From an uncultured bacterium (GTDB taxonomy: Bacteria > Planctomycetota > UBA1135): a stretch of 58,745 nt of DNA. Each line of letters starts with the position of its first letter. Position 1 is the stretch's first letter. Shown one piece after another: positions 34,960 through 43,411 of the stretch. The position numbers and the translations under genes are program-made. The stretch covers positions 1 through 58,745 of the forward strand of contig CALFOT010000042.1 in the NCBI GenBank assembly GCA_937919925.1, in the 5' to 3' direction. The notes under the pieces were generated by a model that saw only the letters and a list, made by a program, of their open reading frames with translations, ran no database searches and was not told the origin of the DNA.

Positions 34960-34966
34960 TATTCTA
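34960..34966. promoter_or_regulatory. Two-way -10-like element (TATTCTA)
   Basis: Read on the plus strand it gives TATTCT, 11 nt before the HEAT protein ATG. Read on the minus strand it gives TAGAAT, 37 nt before the mnmG ATG. One 7-bp element could act as -10 in both directions. Confidence 0.4.
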
Positions 34967-34976
34967 AGACACGCTG

Positions 34977-36263
34977 ATGCTTTCGGTATCCGTCTTCCTC
35001 CTCGCGTTCTGCCCCGCCGCAGCGCCGCCCCAACAGCCGGCTGGTGGCTTCGAACGCCTAGTCCAAACCCTCGAGAAACAAACTCTCGAGCGGCGTACGG
35101 CTGCTATGGGCGCCTGGACTAGCCTCGGCCAGGCCTATTTGGAGCAACCTTCGCTGGGCACCATGAGCCCGCTGCTCACCTATGCGCCCTACATCCAGGA
35201 GCCGGTGCTGGATGCGCTCTCTGCCAACTTGCAAAGTGGAGCAAACGATCCAGTCCTCAGCCGCAATCTGCTGCAACTACTCGGCAGCGTGATGAATCGC
35301 GGCGGCGCGGCACGCCTGCTGCCGCTCATTCCGCAACTCCCCGCCGACCAGCGCGCCCTGGCAGTGCGCTACAGCATCGAGATGGGCGGCCGACGCACCC
35401 GTCACCTCGCCACCCGTTTTCTGCAGGCTGAAAGCGCCGACGTCCGCCAGTCCGCGCTGGAATCCCTCTTGCTACACGGAGATTCCAAACTGGTACCAGC
35501 ATTGCTGGATGGCGCGGATTTGACGCAACTCGATCTTAATAGTTTCGGTGCCGTCTTAGAGATCCTCGGCTCGCGCCCGGACTTGCCTGCAGAGGTGCGT
35601 GTACCTGCGGCAGTTTATCAACAAACGAATTCCGATCTGCTCAATGGTGCGATTGCTTTTATGGCCCAGTACCCGCAGCCTGATGCGGAAGATTTTCTCA
35701 CCGAACGCGCCTTGCTGCCGCGTAACAGTGGGCTTTCCATCGAAGCACGGAAACTGGCTTTATCTGCTTATGAGAGTGGCTCCGAGGCCTTTCGCTGGCG
35801 CAACGGCAGCCGCGCCATGGTGCGTTTTTTAAAAGATGAGCAGCCAGGTGAAGCCACCTACGCCGTGGCTTGGACCCTCCACCGTCTGGGCGATAAATCG
35901 GGGCGCAAATACCTCCTGGCCGGCCCAGAAGAACGCGCCAAACAGAACCCGAATGATTGGCGCACGCAGCTGGCGCTTGGACGCATGCAGGTCGACGTCT
36001 CGGAGTTCAACTCGGCTTACCGCACCATCAAGGAAACCTTCGATGCCATCGAAGGCACCCAAGCCGCAAGTCGCTTAGTTGCTGAGGACTTTTTCTATGC
36101 TGCGCGCGCTGCAGCTGGCGCGCGGCACTCCAAAGAAGCGGGTGTGTGGCTTACTGCCACGCGTTACACCCCAGGGGAATTGGCTCCGTACCGGAATCTG
36201 CCCGAGTTTGAGCCCTTTCTCAAGAAGCCACCCTTCAACCATCTGTTCCCGGTTGCTGATTAA
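34977..36263 (+). CDS. Secreted HEAT-like repeat protein
   Basis: 428 residues. Short signal peptide (LSVSVFLLAFCPAAA). Helical repeats follow: LLPLIPQLPADQRALAVRY, HLATRFLQAESADVRQSALE and KYLLAGPEERAKQNPND with TPR-like residues near 330-390. No catalytic motif. It lies 16 nt before tig and may be co-transcribed with the chaperone/protease genes, which hints at a role in envelope protein handling, but only by position. Confidence 0.75.
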   Translation: MLSVSVFLLAFCPAAAPPQQPAGGFERLVQTLEKQTLERRTAAMGAWTSLGQAYLEQPSLGTMSPLLTYAPYIQEPVLDALSANLQSGANDPVLSRNLLQLLGSVMNRGGAARLLPLIPQLPADQRALAVRYSIEMGGRRTRHLATRFLQAESADVRQSALESLLLHGDSKLVPALLDGADLTQLDLNSFGAVLEILGSRPDLPAEVRVPAAVYQQTNSDLLNGAIAFMAQYPQPDAEDFLTERALLPRNSGLSIEARKLALSAYESGSEAFRWRNGSRAMVRFLKDEQPGEATYAVAWTLHRLGDKSGRKYLLAGPEERAKQNPNDWRTQLALGRMQVDVSEFNSAYRTIKETFDAIEGTQAASRLVAEDFFYAARAAAGARHSKEAGVWLTATRYTPGELAPYRNLPEFEPFLKKPPFNHLFPVAD

Positions 36264-36279
36264 GCCCCGCACGGGAACA

Positions 36280-37644
36280 ATGTCCCACCGATTCCTGTCG
36301 AATCGCCCTTTCACTGTGTCAAAGAACATCCCCATCGAAGCTGAGAAGACCGCCGTCGGTCCCTGCCATTACTCCGTTACGGTCAAGGTCCCAGGTGACC
36401 GGGTAACCCAGGAGTTTGACCACGCTTACCAAGGCGCCTCCCGGGGCATGAAAATCCCTGGTTTCCGGCCTGGCAAAGCGCCCGTAGCGGTTTTGCGCCA
36501 GATGCTCGGTGAGGGCGTCAAAGAACACGCCAAGGAGCACATTTTTGAGCATTGCTCCGGGGAAGCTATTGAGAATCTGGGATTGCGCGGCGAGGTGTTG
36601 CGGATTCTGGAGTTTGATCCGACGGCTTATGAAGTTGGCGAAGGCCAAGATTTGGAATTCACTTTCGAGCTGGAAACCTTGCCACTAGTAGAGCTACCCG
36701 CCTGGACGGAGCTTGATGTGGAACCAGCCCCTGTGGAGGTCACCGAGGAGCAATACCAAGAAGCACTCCAGGGCTTAGGTGCCAATCACCAGAAGTTCGA
36801 CGAAGTCGAAGATGGCGCAGTGAATGAAGAGCACCTTGCTGACATTGATTTGGTGTACTTCCTTGATGGCGAAGCTGGACCAGAAGCCACCGGTTTGAAG
36901 TTCGGTTTGGGCTCCCCGCTGTACGGCGCCGATCCAGACAAATACGACGAAGCCTTACGCGGCACCAAAGCGGGCAGCGAATTGGAACTCGATGTAGAGT
37001 TCAACGAAGGCTTCTCCATTGAGGATTGGGTAGGCAAGACTGGCGTCGCCAAAATCACTGTGAACAAAGTGGTGCAGAGCCGCCTGGCAACGGAAGAAGA
37101 AATTGCCGAAGCCTTCGGCTTGGAATCTGTGGAGTTGCTGCGTGAGCGCATCCAGGAGCGGCAAGCTTTTGACAACCGCCAGCGTGAGCGGGATCGCCAG
37201 GCCTCGGAGCTGCTCGATAGTGTGGTGCGCCTGCGCCCCTTCGACATGCCAGCGCGGATGATTGAAGAAGAGGCCGAATCCACCATCAAGAGCCATATGG
37301 AGCGGATGCAGCAGCAAGGCGCCACCGAAGAGCAGGCCAAGGAAGAGGCGGCCAAAAATGAAGAGCAGGTCAAAATAGACTGCGAGCGCCGCTTGAAGAA
37401 CTGGTTTGTGCTGCGCAAGATTGCCCAACAGGAAAAAATCCGCGTTTCCAGCAAGGATTTGGACATGGCTTACCGTCAAATTAGCGCCCAGCAAGGCGTC
37501 GATGTGAAGCTGGTGAAGGATTACTACAAAGAACACAAGATGGTCGATAACTTGCACGGCGACATCATGGAATCCAAAGCGCGCGCCCTGCTGGTGGACA
37601 AGATTGCAAATCAACGCGAGAAGGCTGTTGCTTCCGTGGAGTAG
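36280..37644 (+). CDS. tig: Trigger factor
   Basis: Ribosome-associated chaperone with peptidyl-prolyl isomerase insert. From ATG 36280 about 454 residues; a GTG at 36316 would start closer to the family N-terminus. The ribosome-binding signature GFRPGKAP is present (MKIPGFRPGKAPVAVLR). The middle PPIase-like part is acidic (VEDGAVNEEHLADI), and the C-terminal arm is long and helical with RPFDMPARMIEEEAE. The order tig-clpP-clpX is the classical cluster; clpP follows after 18 nt. Confidence 0.95.
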   Translation: MSHRFLSNRPFTVSKNIPIEAEKTAVGPCHYSVTVKVPGDRVTQEFDHAYQGASRGMKIPGFRPGKAPVAVLRQMLGEGVKEHAKEHIFEHCSGEAIENLGLRGEVLRILEFDPTAYEVGEGQDLEFTFELETLPLVELPAWTELDVEPAPVEVTEEQYQEALQGLGANHQKFDEVEDGAVNEEHLADIDLVYFLDGEAGPEATGLKFGLGSPLYGADPDKYDEALRGTKAGSELELDVEFNEGFSIEDWVGKTGVAKITVNKVVQSRLATEEEIAEAFGLESVELLRERIQERQAFDNRQRERDRQASELLDSVVRLRPFDMPARMIEEEAESTIKSHMERMQQQGATEEQAKEEAAKNEEQVKIDCERRLKNWFVLRKIAQQEKIRVSSKDLDMAYRQISAQQGVDVKLVKDYYKEHKMVDNLHGDIMESKARALLVDKIANQREKAVASVE

Positions 37645-37656
37645 GAACGCTATTTT
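37628..37656 (+). promoter_or_regulatory. Putative clpP promoter (-35 TTGCTT, -10 TATTTT)
   Basis: TTGCTT at 37628-37633, a 17-bp spacer, TATTTT at 37651-37656, then 6 nt to the clpP ATG. The -35 lies in the end of tig. Best complete promoter in the window; predicts a leaderless clpP message. Confidence 0.7.
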
Positions 37657-37662
37657 CACGCC

Positions 37663-38280
37663 ATGAACTCGTCTGCGAATCAGCCAGTGCAAGGTTTTTC
37701 CATTCCTTACGTCATCGAGAAGACCGGGCGTGGCGAACGTACTTACGATCTTTACTCACGTCTGCTGGAGGACCGTATTGTGTTTCTCGGCACGGGTATT
37801 GACGATATGGTCGCCAATGTCGTCGTGGCGCAGTTGTTGTTCTTGTTCAAGCAGAACAAGACCCAAGACATCCAGATGTACATCAACTCGCCGGGTGGCT
37901 CGGTAACCGCTGGCTTAGCGATTTACGACACCATGCAATACATCGATTGTGATGTAGCAACCTACTGCATTGGTCAGTGCGCCTCGATGGGCGCTGTGCT
38001 GCTCGCCGGTGGCGCCAAGGAGAAGCGGTTCATTTTGCCAAACTCGCGGGTGATGATTCACCAACCTTGGGGCGGCACCCAAGGCACCGCTTCAGATATG
38101 GAGATTCAGGTTGCTGAAATCCTGCAATTGAAAATCCGCCTGAATGGCATCCTGGGTCATCACAGTGGTAAGACCCTCAAGCAGATTGAAAAGGCCACCG
38201 ATCGAGATCACTTCCTGTCCGCCGAAGATGCCGTTGAATTTGGTTTAGTAGATCAAATCATCGGAGCGGTCAACAAGTAG
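37663..38280 (+). CDS. clpP: ATP-dependent Clp protease proteolytic subunit
   Basis: 205 residues. Serine peptidase (S14) forming the double-ring chamber used with ClpX. Nucleophile Ser108 in [11 protein letters not shown], His133 in RVMIHQP, and the acidic residue in [32 protein letters not shown] is the family signature. N-terminal extension is short. It sits between tig and clpX with its own likely promoter. Confidence 0.98.
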   Translation: MNSSANQPVQGFSIPYVIEKTGRGERTYDLYSRLLEDRIVFLGTGIDDMVANVVVAQLLFLFKQNKTQDIQMYINSPGGSVTAGLAIYDTMQYIDCDVATYCIGQCASMGAVLLAGGAKEKRFILPNSRVMIHQPWGGTQGTASDMEIQVAEILQLKIRLNGILGHHSGKTLKQIEKATDRDHFLSAEDAVEFGLVDQIIGAVNK

Positions 38281-38321
38281 TTTTCTGCGCTGAGTTGAGC
38301 CTCCAACGGCCATTTATCGGG

Positions 38322-38327
38322 TATACT
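38322..38327 (+). promoter_or_regulatory. Putative -10 box (TATACT) of clpX
   Basis: TATACT ends exactly 6 nt before the clpX ATG; the 53-nt clpP-clpX gap has no visible ribosome-binding site. A TTGAGC at 38295 is too far (21 bp) to be a convincing -35. Confidence 0.65.
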
Positions 38328-38333
38328 TGGTAA

Positions 38334-39662
38334 ATGGCAAGGGGTCAGGACCGAAGCGAAATTGAACGCTGCACTTTCTGTGAGAAAGTGCGATCCCAGG
38401 TGGAGTCGCTGATTGCGGGGCCCCCTGGGATTTATATTTGTAATGAATGCGTAGAGATTTGCAACAGCATCCTTCATGAAGAAGATCGCCGCTTGCGCAA
38501 AGTTCCCACTAATCCTGCGGAAACCAAGCAAGGGGCATTTTTCACGCCACGAGAAATCGTCGCCAAGCTTGACGAATACGTTTACAGCCAAGGCCCCGCA
38601 AAACGTGTGCTGGCGGTAGCGGTGCACAACCACTACAAACGCCTCGATGTCAAGCAACGCCTCAATCAAGATGGCGCATCCCCCGAGTGGGCGGAAGTGG
38701 AGCTCGAGAAAAGCAATGTGTTGCTGATTGGGCCGACGGGTTCCGGCAAGACTCTGCTAGCCCGCACCTTGGCACGCATTCTGAATGTGCCGTTTGCCAT
38801 CGCGGATGCCACCACACTCACCGAAGCTGGTTACGTGGGCGAGGATGTAGAGAACATCTTGCTGAAATTGCTGCAAGCTTGTGATTTTGATCTGGAGCGC
38901 GCGCAACGCGGCATCATTTATATCGATGAAATCGATAAGATTGCTCGCACCACGCAAAATGTCAGCATCACCCGTGATGTTTCTGGTGAAGGCGTTCAGC
39001 AAGCTCTTTTGAAGATTCTCGAAGGTTCCGTGGCGAACGTGCCGCCTCAAGGGGGTCGCAAACATCCAGAGCAGTCGTGTATCCAGATGGATACCACCGG
39101 CATTTTGTTCATCTGCGGCGGCACTTTTTCGGGCATCGAGGAAATTATCGGCCGGCGCGTAGGCGAAGGCGTCATCGGTTTCCACTCCCCTGAAACGGAG
39201 GAAGCACAAGAAATTGCAAGTCTTACGGATCGCGAGCGTTTGGTGCCCTTATTGGATACCAAAGACTTGGTGGACTATGGTTTGATTCCAGAATTTGTTG
39301 GGCGCTTGCCGATCCATGTGCATCTGAAGGGATTGCTGGCCAAAGATTTGGTCCACATTCTTACCGAGCCAAAGAATGCCCTGGTGCGTCAGTACCAAGC
39401 TTACTTCGCGATGGAAGACCACGAGCTTTCCTTCACCGAGGATGCCCTCTACGAGATTGCGCAACTTGCTTACGACCGTCAAACCGGCGTGCGTGCGCTG
39501 CGCTCCATCCTGGAAGGAGTGCTGCATGATTTGATGTTCCATTTGCCCGATTACGGCACCCCAACGCGCTCCTTTGTCATTACGGGCGAAATGATTCGTT
39601 CCGGCAACGCCAATGTGTTGCTGGAAGGTGGCGAAGGAAACTCACGCCGCGAAAGCGCCTAG
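38334..39662 (+). CDS. clpX: ATP-dependent Clp protease ATP-binding subunit ClpX
   Basis: 442 residues. AAA+ unfoldase feeding ClpP. N-terminal zinc domain with Cys13, Cys16, Cys36 and Cys39 (CTFC and CNEC). Walker A GPTGSGKT near 128, Walker [23 protein letters not shown] pore-1 region, and the sensor-2 [10 protein letters not shown]. Full length. The 3' end overlaps the next gene. Confidence 0.98.
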   Translation: MARGQDRSEIERCTFCEKVRSQVESLIAGPPGIYICNECVEICNSILHEEDRRLRKVPTNPAETKQGAFFTPREIVAKLDEYVYSQGPAKRVLAVAVHNHYKRLDVKQRLNQDGASPEWAEVELEKSNVLLIGPTGSGKTLLARTLARILNVPFAIADATTLTEAGYVGEDVENILLKLLQACDFDLERAQRGIIYIDEIDKIARTTQNVSITRDVSGEGVQQALLKILEGSVANVPPQGGRKHPEQSCIQMDTTGILFICGGTFSGIEEIIGRRVGEGVIGFHSPETEEAQEIASLTDRERLVPLLDTKDLVDYGLIPEFVGRLPIHVHLKGLLAKDLVHILTEPKNALVRQYQAYFAMEDHELSFTEDALYEIAQLAYDRQTGVRALRSILEGVLHDLMFHLPDYGTPTRSFVITGEMIRSGNANVLLEGGEGNSRRESA

Positions 39663-41397
39663 TACCATTGTGCTAGGTTTACTCGCCATCTCTTTGTTGG
39701 CTTGGGCTCAAGAGTCCACGCCCATCCCCTTTGAACTCTCCTTGCCTGCGAGCTTTGGCGAGTTCGTGGAAAGCATGGAAACCCCAGGCATTTGGACTGC
39801 ACGCCGTGCCGACGGGCTTGCCAACTTCCAAGTCAGCCACCTTTTGTTGGGTTCCTTTGGCGCCAACCCCAAGGCCGTGGCCGAGTATTATCGCCAGAAT
39901 CAATGGCTGCCCATGTTGGGTGAGCGCAAGCATAAGATCGTCGCCTGGCAAGGAAAGCTGGATACTTATGCGGCGGAGGGTTGGGAAATCTCCTATGACC
40001 AAGGCACCCACAAAATGATGGTGCAGCAGCGCTTGATGATTCAAGGCGATCGCATGACCATGTTGCTGTGGGAAGGATTTGCTGCCGCAGCGGACGACGC
40101 TCGCCAGACCTTGGATTCTTTTCGTTTGCCCCTTGCCTGGCAACCCGTTCCCCCGCCCGATGTCGATATCTATGCTGGCCTCGGCCCCAACGGCACGGCC
40201 CTGCCATTCCCAGGCAGCTTCAACATTGAAGTGCGCATTCCTCCTGCGGAGGTCGCCGTACAAATGGAAGTCGACATCACTTATGTGCCCGGCTTAGCTC
40301 CGGTGCCTAGTGGAGAGTTTCTGTGGCAACTGCCACAAGGGGCGGTGCGCATGCCGCTCGCAGAAAACTTGGGTGGACGGCGCATTCAATATCGAGTAGC
40401 CCTCAGTGAAGATGGTTCCAACGGTATCACCCGGATCAACAAAGACACTTTGAGCGCCTTGGATTCGCTGTGGATTGCGGTGCCTACCTTTTTGTTGGAA
40501 TCGAAAACCGGTTTTCAAGCACCGGCCTGGAATTTACGAGTCATTCACCCGCCCCATTTGCTCAGCCTCGGTGCCGCGCTGGCGGCACGCAATTTTTCCG
40601 AATCCCTGGGCGCCTTCATTACCGATTTTACGCCGGTTCCAGCCGGTCGCGCGTGGCCGTTCTTTTTAGTTGCTGCATTCAAACAAGAGCAAACTGGTGG
40701 CCTGAACTGGAATCTACGCCTGGATTCAAAAGCCAATCTGGAGCATGATTCGGTGCGCGAGTTACTGCGTTTGCGCAAGGTTCTCGATGCTTGGTTACCC
40801 GGCGCATCCACCACCTGGACCATCGCCAGTTTCCCGTACATTGGCGATCGCGTGTTGCCCGATTTATTGGTACTGGATGAAGACCGTGGCTGGTTTCAAG
40901 CACCCGTGGATGCGCCGTGGAATGGGCTTTCCCGCCGCACTGCTTTGGCGCGGCTTTTATGCCAAGAACGATTTGGTTCGCGCTTGCAGGGTCTCGGCAC
41001 CGCCAAACTTTTTCTCGATGCCTCGCTCGCGGAATATGCAACCTGGCGCCTGCTTTTGCTGAGTGAAAACCAAACGGATGCCGACGCCCTCCGCGCGCAA
41101 TGGCAACAAGCGGAAGCCCTTTCCGGTCCCCTGCCGATGCCGCTTTCCATGTTGGATAGCAGTGATTTGTTTGGCGCACGTCGCTTGTTGAGTTTCGGCC
41201 CTTTAGTTTGGTTAGAAATCGAAAAACGCTGCGGTCGCTCCACTTTTGACACCCTGCTCACCTCCCTGCTGCAGAATCCCCGCAGTTGGAGCACCGCCGA
41301 TTTGCACGCAGAGCTCCGCAAAGCCCAGCCCACGGTGGATTGGACTACTTTTCTGCGGCTCCACGTTTATGGGCGCGCCCTGCCTGCAAACGACTGA
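39613..41397 (+). CDS. Secreted M1-like pseudo-peptidase
   Basis: 594 residues from ATG 39613 (GTG 39628 also possible), overlapping the clpX end. A signal peptide ends near LLAWAQ. The C-terminal part follows the layout of M1 aminopeptidases, including [13 protein letters not shown] with a final [14 protein letters not shown] and HVYGRALP. Where M1 enzymes carry HExxH followed by WxxEG, this protein reads [10 protein letters not shown] (about residue 450) and [11 protein letters not shown], so zinc ligands and catalytic Glu are missing. I read it as an inactive relative, possibly a binding protein. The match is by eye and needs structural support. Confidence 0.6.
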   Translation: MCCWKVAKETHAAKAPSTIVLGLLAISLLAWAQESTPIPFELSLPASFGEFVESMETPGIWTARRADGLANFQVSHLLLGSFGANPKAVAEYYRQNQWLPMLGERKHKIVAWQGKLDTYAAEGWEISYDQGTHKMMVQQRLMIQGDRMTMLLWEGFAAAADDARQTLDSFRLPLAWQPVPPPDVDIYAGLGPNGTALPFPGSFNIEVRIPPAEVAVQMEVDITYVPGLAPVPSGEFLWQLPQGAVRMPLAENLGGRRIQYRVALSEDGSNGITRINKDTLSALDSLWIAVPTFLLESKTGFQAPAWNLRVIHPPHLLSLGAALAARNFSESLGAFITDFTPVPAGRAWPFFLVAAFKQEQTGGLNWNLRLDSKANLEHDSVRELLRLRKVLDAWLPGASTTWTIASFPYIGDRVLPDLLVLDEDRGWFQAPVDAPWNGLSRRTALARLLCQERFGSRLQGLGTAKLFLDASLAEYATWRLLLLSENQTDADALRAQWQQAEALSGPLPMPLSMLDSSDLFGARRLLSFGPLVWLEIEKRCGRSTFDTLLTSLLQNPRSWSTADLHAELRKAQPTVDWTTFLRLHVYGRALPAND

Positions 41398-41412
41398 TTC
41401 CAGCACCACGCC

Positions 41413-42342
41413 ATGCGCATTTACTACCATCGCGATTTTGACGGCATGGCCTCTGCTGCCATCCTCGCCGACGCCCTAGAGAGCTGTGGTTTGGAAAAGC
41501 AAGTGAACTGGTCCGGCGTCAACTTCGACAAAACGTTGCACTGGGAAAACTTCGCAATGGGCCAATTCTTCGCGGTGGTCGATTTCCATTTCCACGCGCG
41601 CGCCAAATATTGGTTTGATCACCACCCCACTACGTTCCTGTTAGCTGGTGATGAAGAACGTTATGTGCCAGATGACAACCACTGCTTTGCACCTGATGCG
41701 AAAAGTTGTCCACCCATCATTCTCCAACATGCACAAGAGAAATGGGGTTATCAGCCGCGGCCCTTCTACGCTGATTTAGCCCATTGGTCCGATATCATCG
41801 ACTCCGCCTCCTTCGAATCTGCAGACCAATCCCTGTTCGGCACGGAGCCGGCCATCCGCATCAGCCGCGCATTGACTTGTGCCCCCGATTTAAGCTTCCA
41901 CGACAAAATGGTCAAATTGATGCGCACCAAGTCTCTGCACGAAATTGCTGCGGATGCAACGGTGGAAAAATGTTATGACCGCTCTTGCCGAAATCGCGAA
42001 AACGCGCTCGATAATTTCTCCAGCAACATCACCCTGAAGACCGAAACTGCTTTGTTGGCCGATTTACGCTCAAAGTCCATTCGCCGCGAACGCTTTGCCC
42101 CATTTTATTTGAACCCTAAAATTCACTACGCCATCACGCTGTTGCCGACTCGCGCCGGGGTCCATATCACGGTCGCTTCCAACCCCTGGAACCGCCCGCA
42201 GAGTGACCTGCACTTAGGTGAGTTGATGAAAGAATATGGCGGCGGCGGGCATCTTGGCGTTGGTGGCTGCAACCCTCCGGATGAACAAACGGCCATTTCT
42301 TGGGGTCACGCGATCTTTAAGAAAATCGAAGACCTTCATTAG
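41413..42342 (+). CDS. DHH-family phosphoesterase
   Basis: 309 residues. Metal-binding motifs of the DHH superfamily: YHRDFDGMASA at the N-terminus, VVDFHFH, FDHHP, and the DHHA1-type glycine motif GGGGHLGVGG at the C-terminus. Relatives include RecJ, nanoRNases and cyclic-dinucleotide or polyphosphate hydrolases; this one is short, so a small phosphodiester substrate is likelier than long DNA. Starts 15 nt after the pseudo-peptidase gene without a visible ribosome-binding site. Confidence 0.85.
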   Translation: MRIYYHRDFDGMASAAILADALESCGLEKQVNWSGVNFDKTLHWENFAMGQFFAVVDFHFHARAKYWFDHHPTTFLLAGDEERYVPDDNHCFAPDAKSCPPIILQHAQEKWGYQPRPFYADLAHWSDIIDSASFESADQSLFGTEPAIRISRALTCAPDLSFHDKMVKLMRTKSLHEIAADATVEKCYDRSCRNRENALDNFSSNITLKTETALLADLRSKSIRRERFAPFYLNPKIHYAITLLPTRAGVHITVASNPWNRPQSDLHLGELMKEYGGGGHLGVGGCNPPDEQTAISWGHAIFKKIEDLH

Positions 42343-42362
42343 AGTTACTCACTACACCCTGC

Positions 42363-43406
42363 ATGCCAGCCCTCCTCGATGTTCACCCTGCTGCGTGGCC
42401 ACAGTTATTTGTGGACATGGGTGTTGCCGCTTTCCACGGCCGCAATGCTGCGCGTTGGGTCTTTCAGCGCGGCGCTCACGGTTGGGAAGAAATGACCGAT
42501 CTACCGGCAGATCTGCGCCAACGTTTGCAGCAGGAACATCCGCTCGCCACGGCCAAACTTTTGGCCAGCTCTGGAGCGCACGATGGCGCTGAAAAAGTAC
42601 TCTTGGAAATGCACGATGGCGCCACCGTAGAAGCCGTCGGCATGCCGGGCACTGCCGGACGCACAATTTGCTTGAGCACCCAGGTGGGTTGCCCGGTGCG
42701 TTGTAAATTTTGTGCCAGCGGTTTGGATGGGCTCGGCCGCAACCTCAGCCAAGGTGAAATCCTCGAGCAAGCCCTGTGGCTACAGCGCCAGCAAGGTCCG
42801 TTCCACCGCGTGGTCATTATGGGCATGGGCGAGGCCGGTTTTAATCTCGACGCGGTCCTGGGCGCTCTAGATGTGCTGATGGATGAAGAAGGATTCGGCA
42901 TGTCGGCGCGACGCATTACCCTCAGCACCGTTGGCCCGCAAGGTGCGTTGGCCCGCATCGCTGCTTGGGGGCGCCCCATCACTTTGGCGCTCTCTTTGCA
43001 TGCCACCACGGATGAATTGCGCCAGCAGCTGTTGCCGGGAGTCTCCAAACGTGGGATTGTGGAAACACTTGATGAGGCCGATGATTTATTTGCCGCCAAC
43101 GGCCGCGAGTACACCATTGAATACGTCCTCCTTGAGGGCATCAATGATGCTCTCACCCAGGCCACCGAACTTGCTGATTTGCTTTTTCAGCGTCGCTGCC
43201 ATGTGAATCTTATCCCCTACAACACTGTGGAAGAGATGGATTACACCTGTCCCAGCCGCTTGGTGATGGAGACTTTCGCGCAACGCCTCCAGGAGCGTGG
43301 ATTATCGGTAACATTAAGGCGTAGTCTTGGACGCCAAACGGATGCTGCGTGCGGCCAACTACGCCGCCGTCAACGCCCACCTACTCGCACGTCTACTGAA
43401 GTTTAA
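42363..43406 (+). CDS. rlmN: Dual-specificity rRNA/tRNA adenine-C2 methyltransferase
   Basis: Radical-SAM enzyme methylating A2503 of 23S rRNA and A37 of some tRNAs. 347 residues. Cluster motif CPVRCKFCASG, preceded by STQVG; LHATTDELRQQLLP; LIPYNTVEEMDY; and C-terminal RRSLGRQTDAACGQLR with the substrate-binding Cys. The SAM-contacting motif reads GMGEAGFN instead of the usual GMGEPLxN. The C-terminal tail is Arg/Thr-rich. 20 nt after the DHH gene and 5 nt before the next gene. Confidence 0.95.
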   Translation: MPALLDVHPAAWPQLFVDMGVAAFHGRNAARWVFQRGAHGWEEMTDLPADLRQRLQQEHPLATAKLLASSGAHDGAEKVLLEMHDGATVEAVGMPGTAGRTICLSTQVGCPVRCKFCASGLDGLGRNLSQGEILEQALWLQRQQGPFHRVVIMGMGEAGFNLDAVLGALDVLMDEEGFGMSARRITLSTVGPQGALARIAAWGRPITLALSLHATTDELRQQLLPGVSKRGIVETLDEADDLFAANGREYTIEYVLLEGINDALTQATELADLLFQRRCHVNLIPYNTVEEMDYTCPSRLVMETFAQRLQERGLSVTLRRSLGRQTDAACGQLRRRQRPPTRTSTEV

Positions 43407-43411
43407 TTTCC

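Noticed and set aside
36786-37692. Two long minus-strand frames (226 and 245 residues) antisense to tig
   Set aside because: Ser/Arg- and Leu/His-rich shadow composition opposite the acidic, Lys/Glu-rich trigger factor; no motifs.
38295-38327. TTGAGC as the -35 of clpX
   Set aside because: The spacer to TATACT would be 21 bp, too long for a housekeeping promoter.
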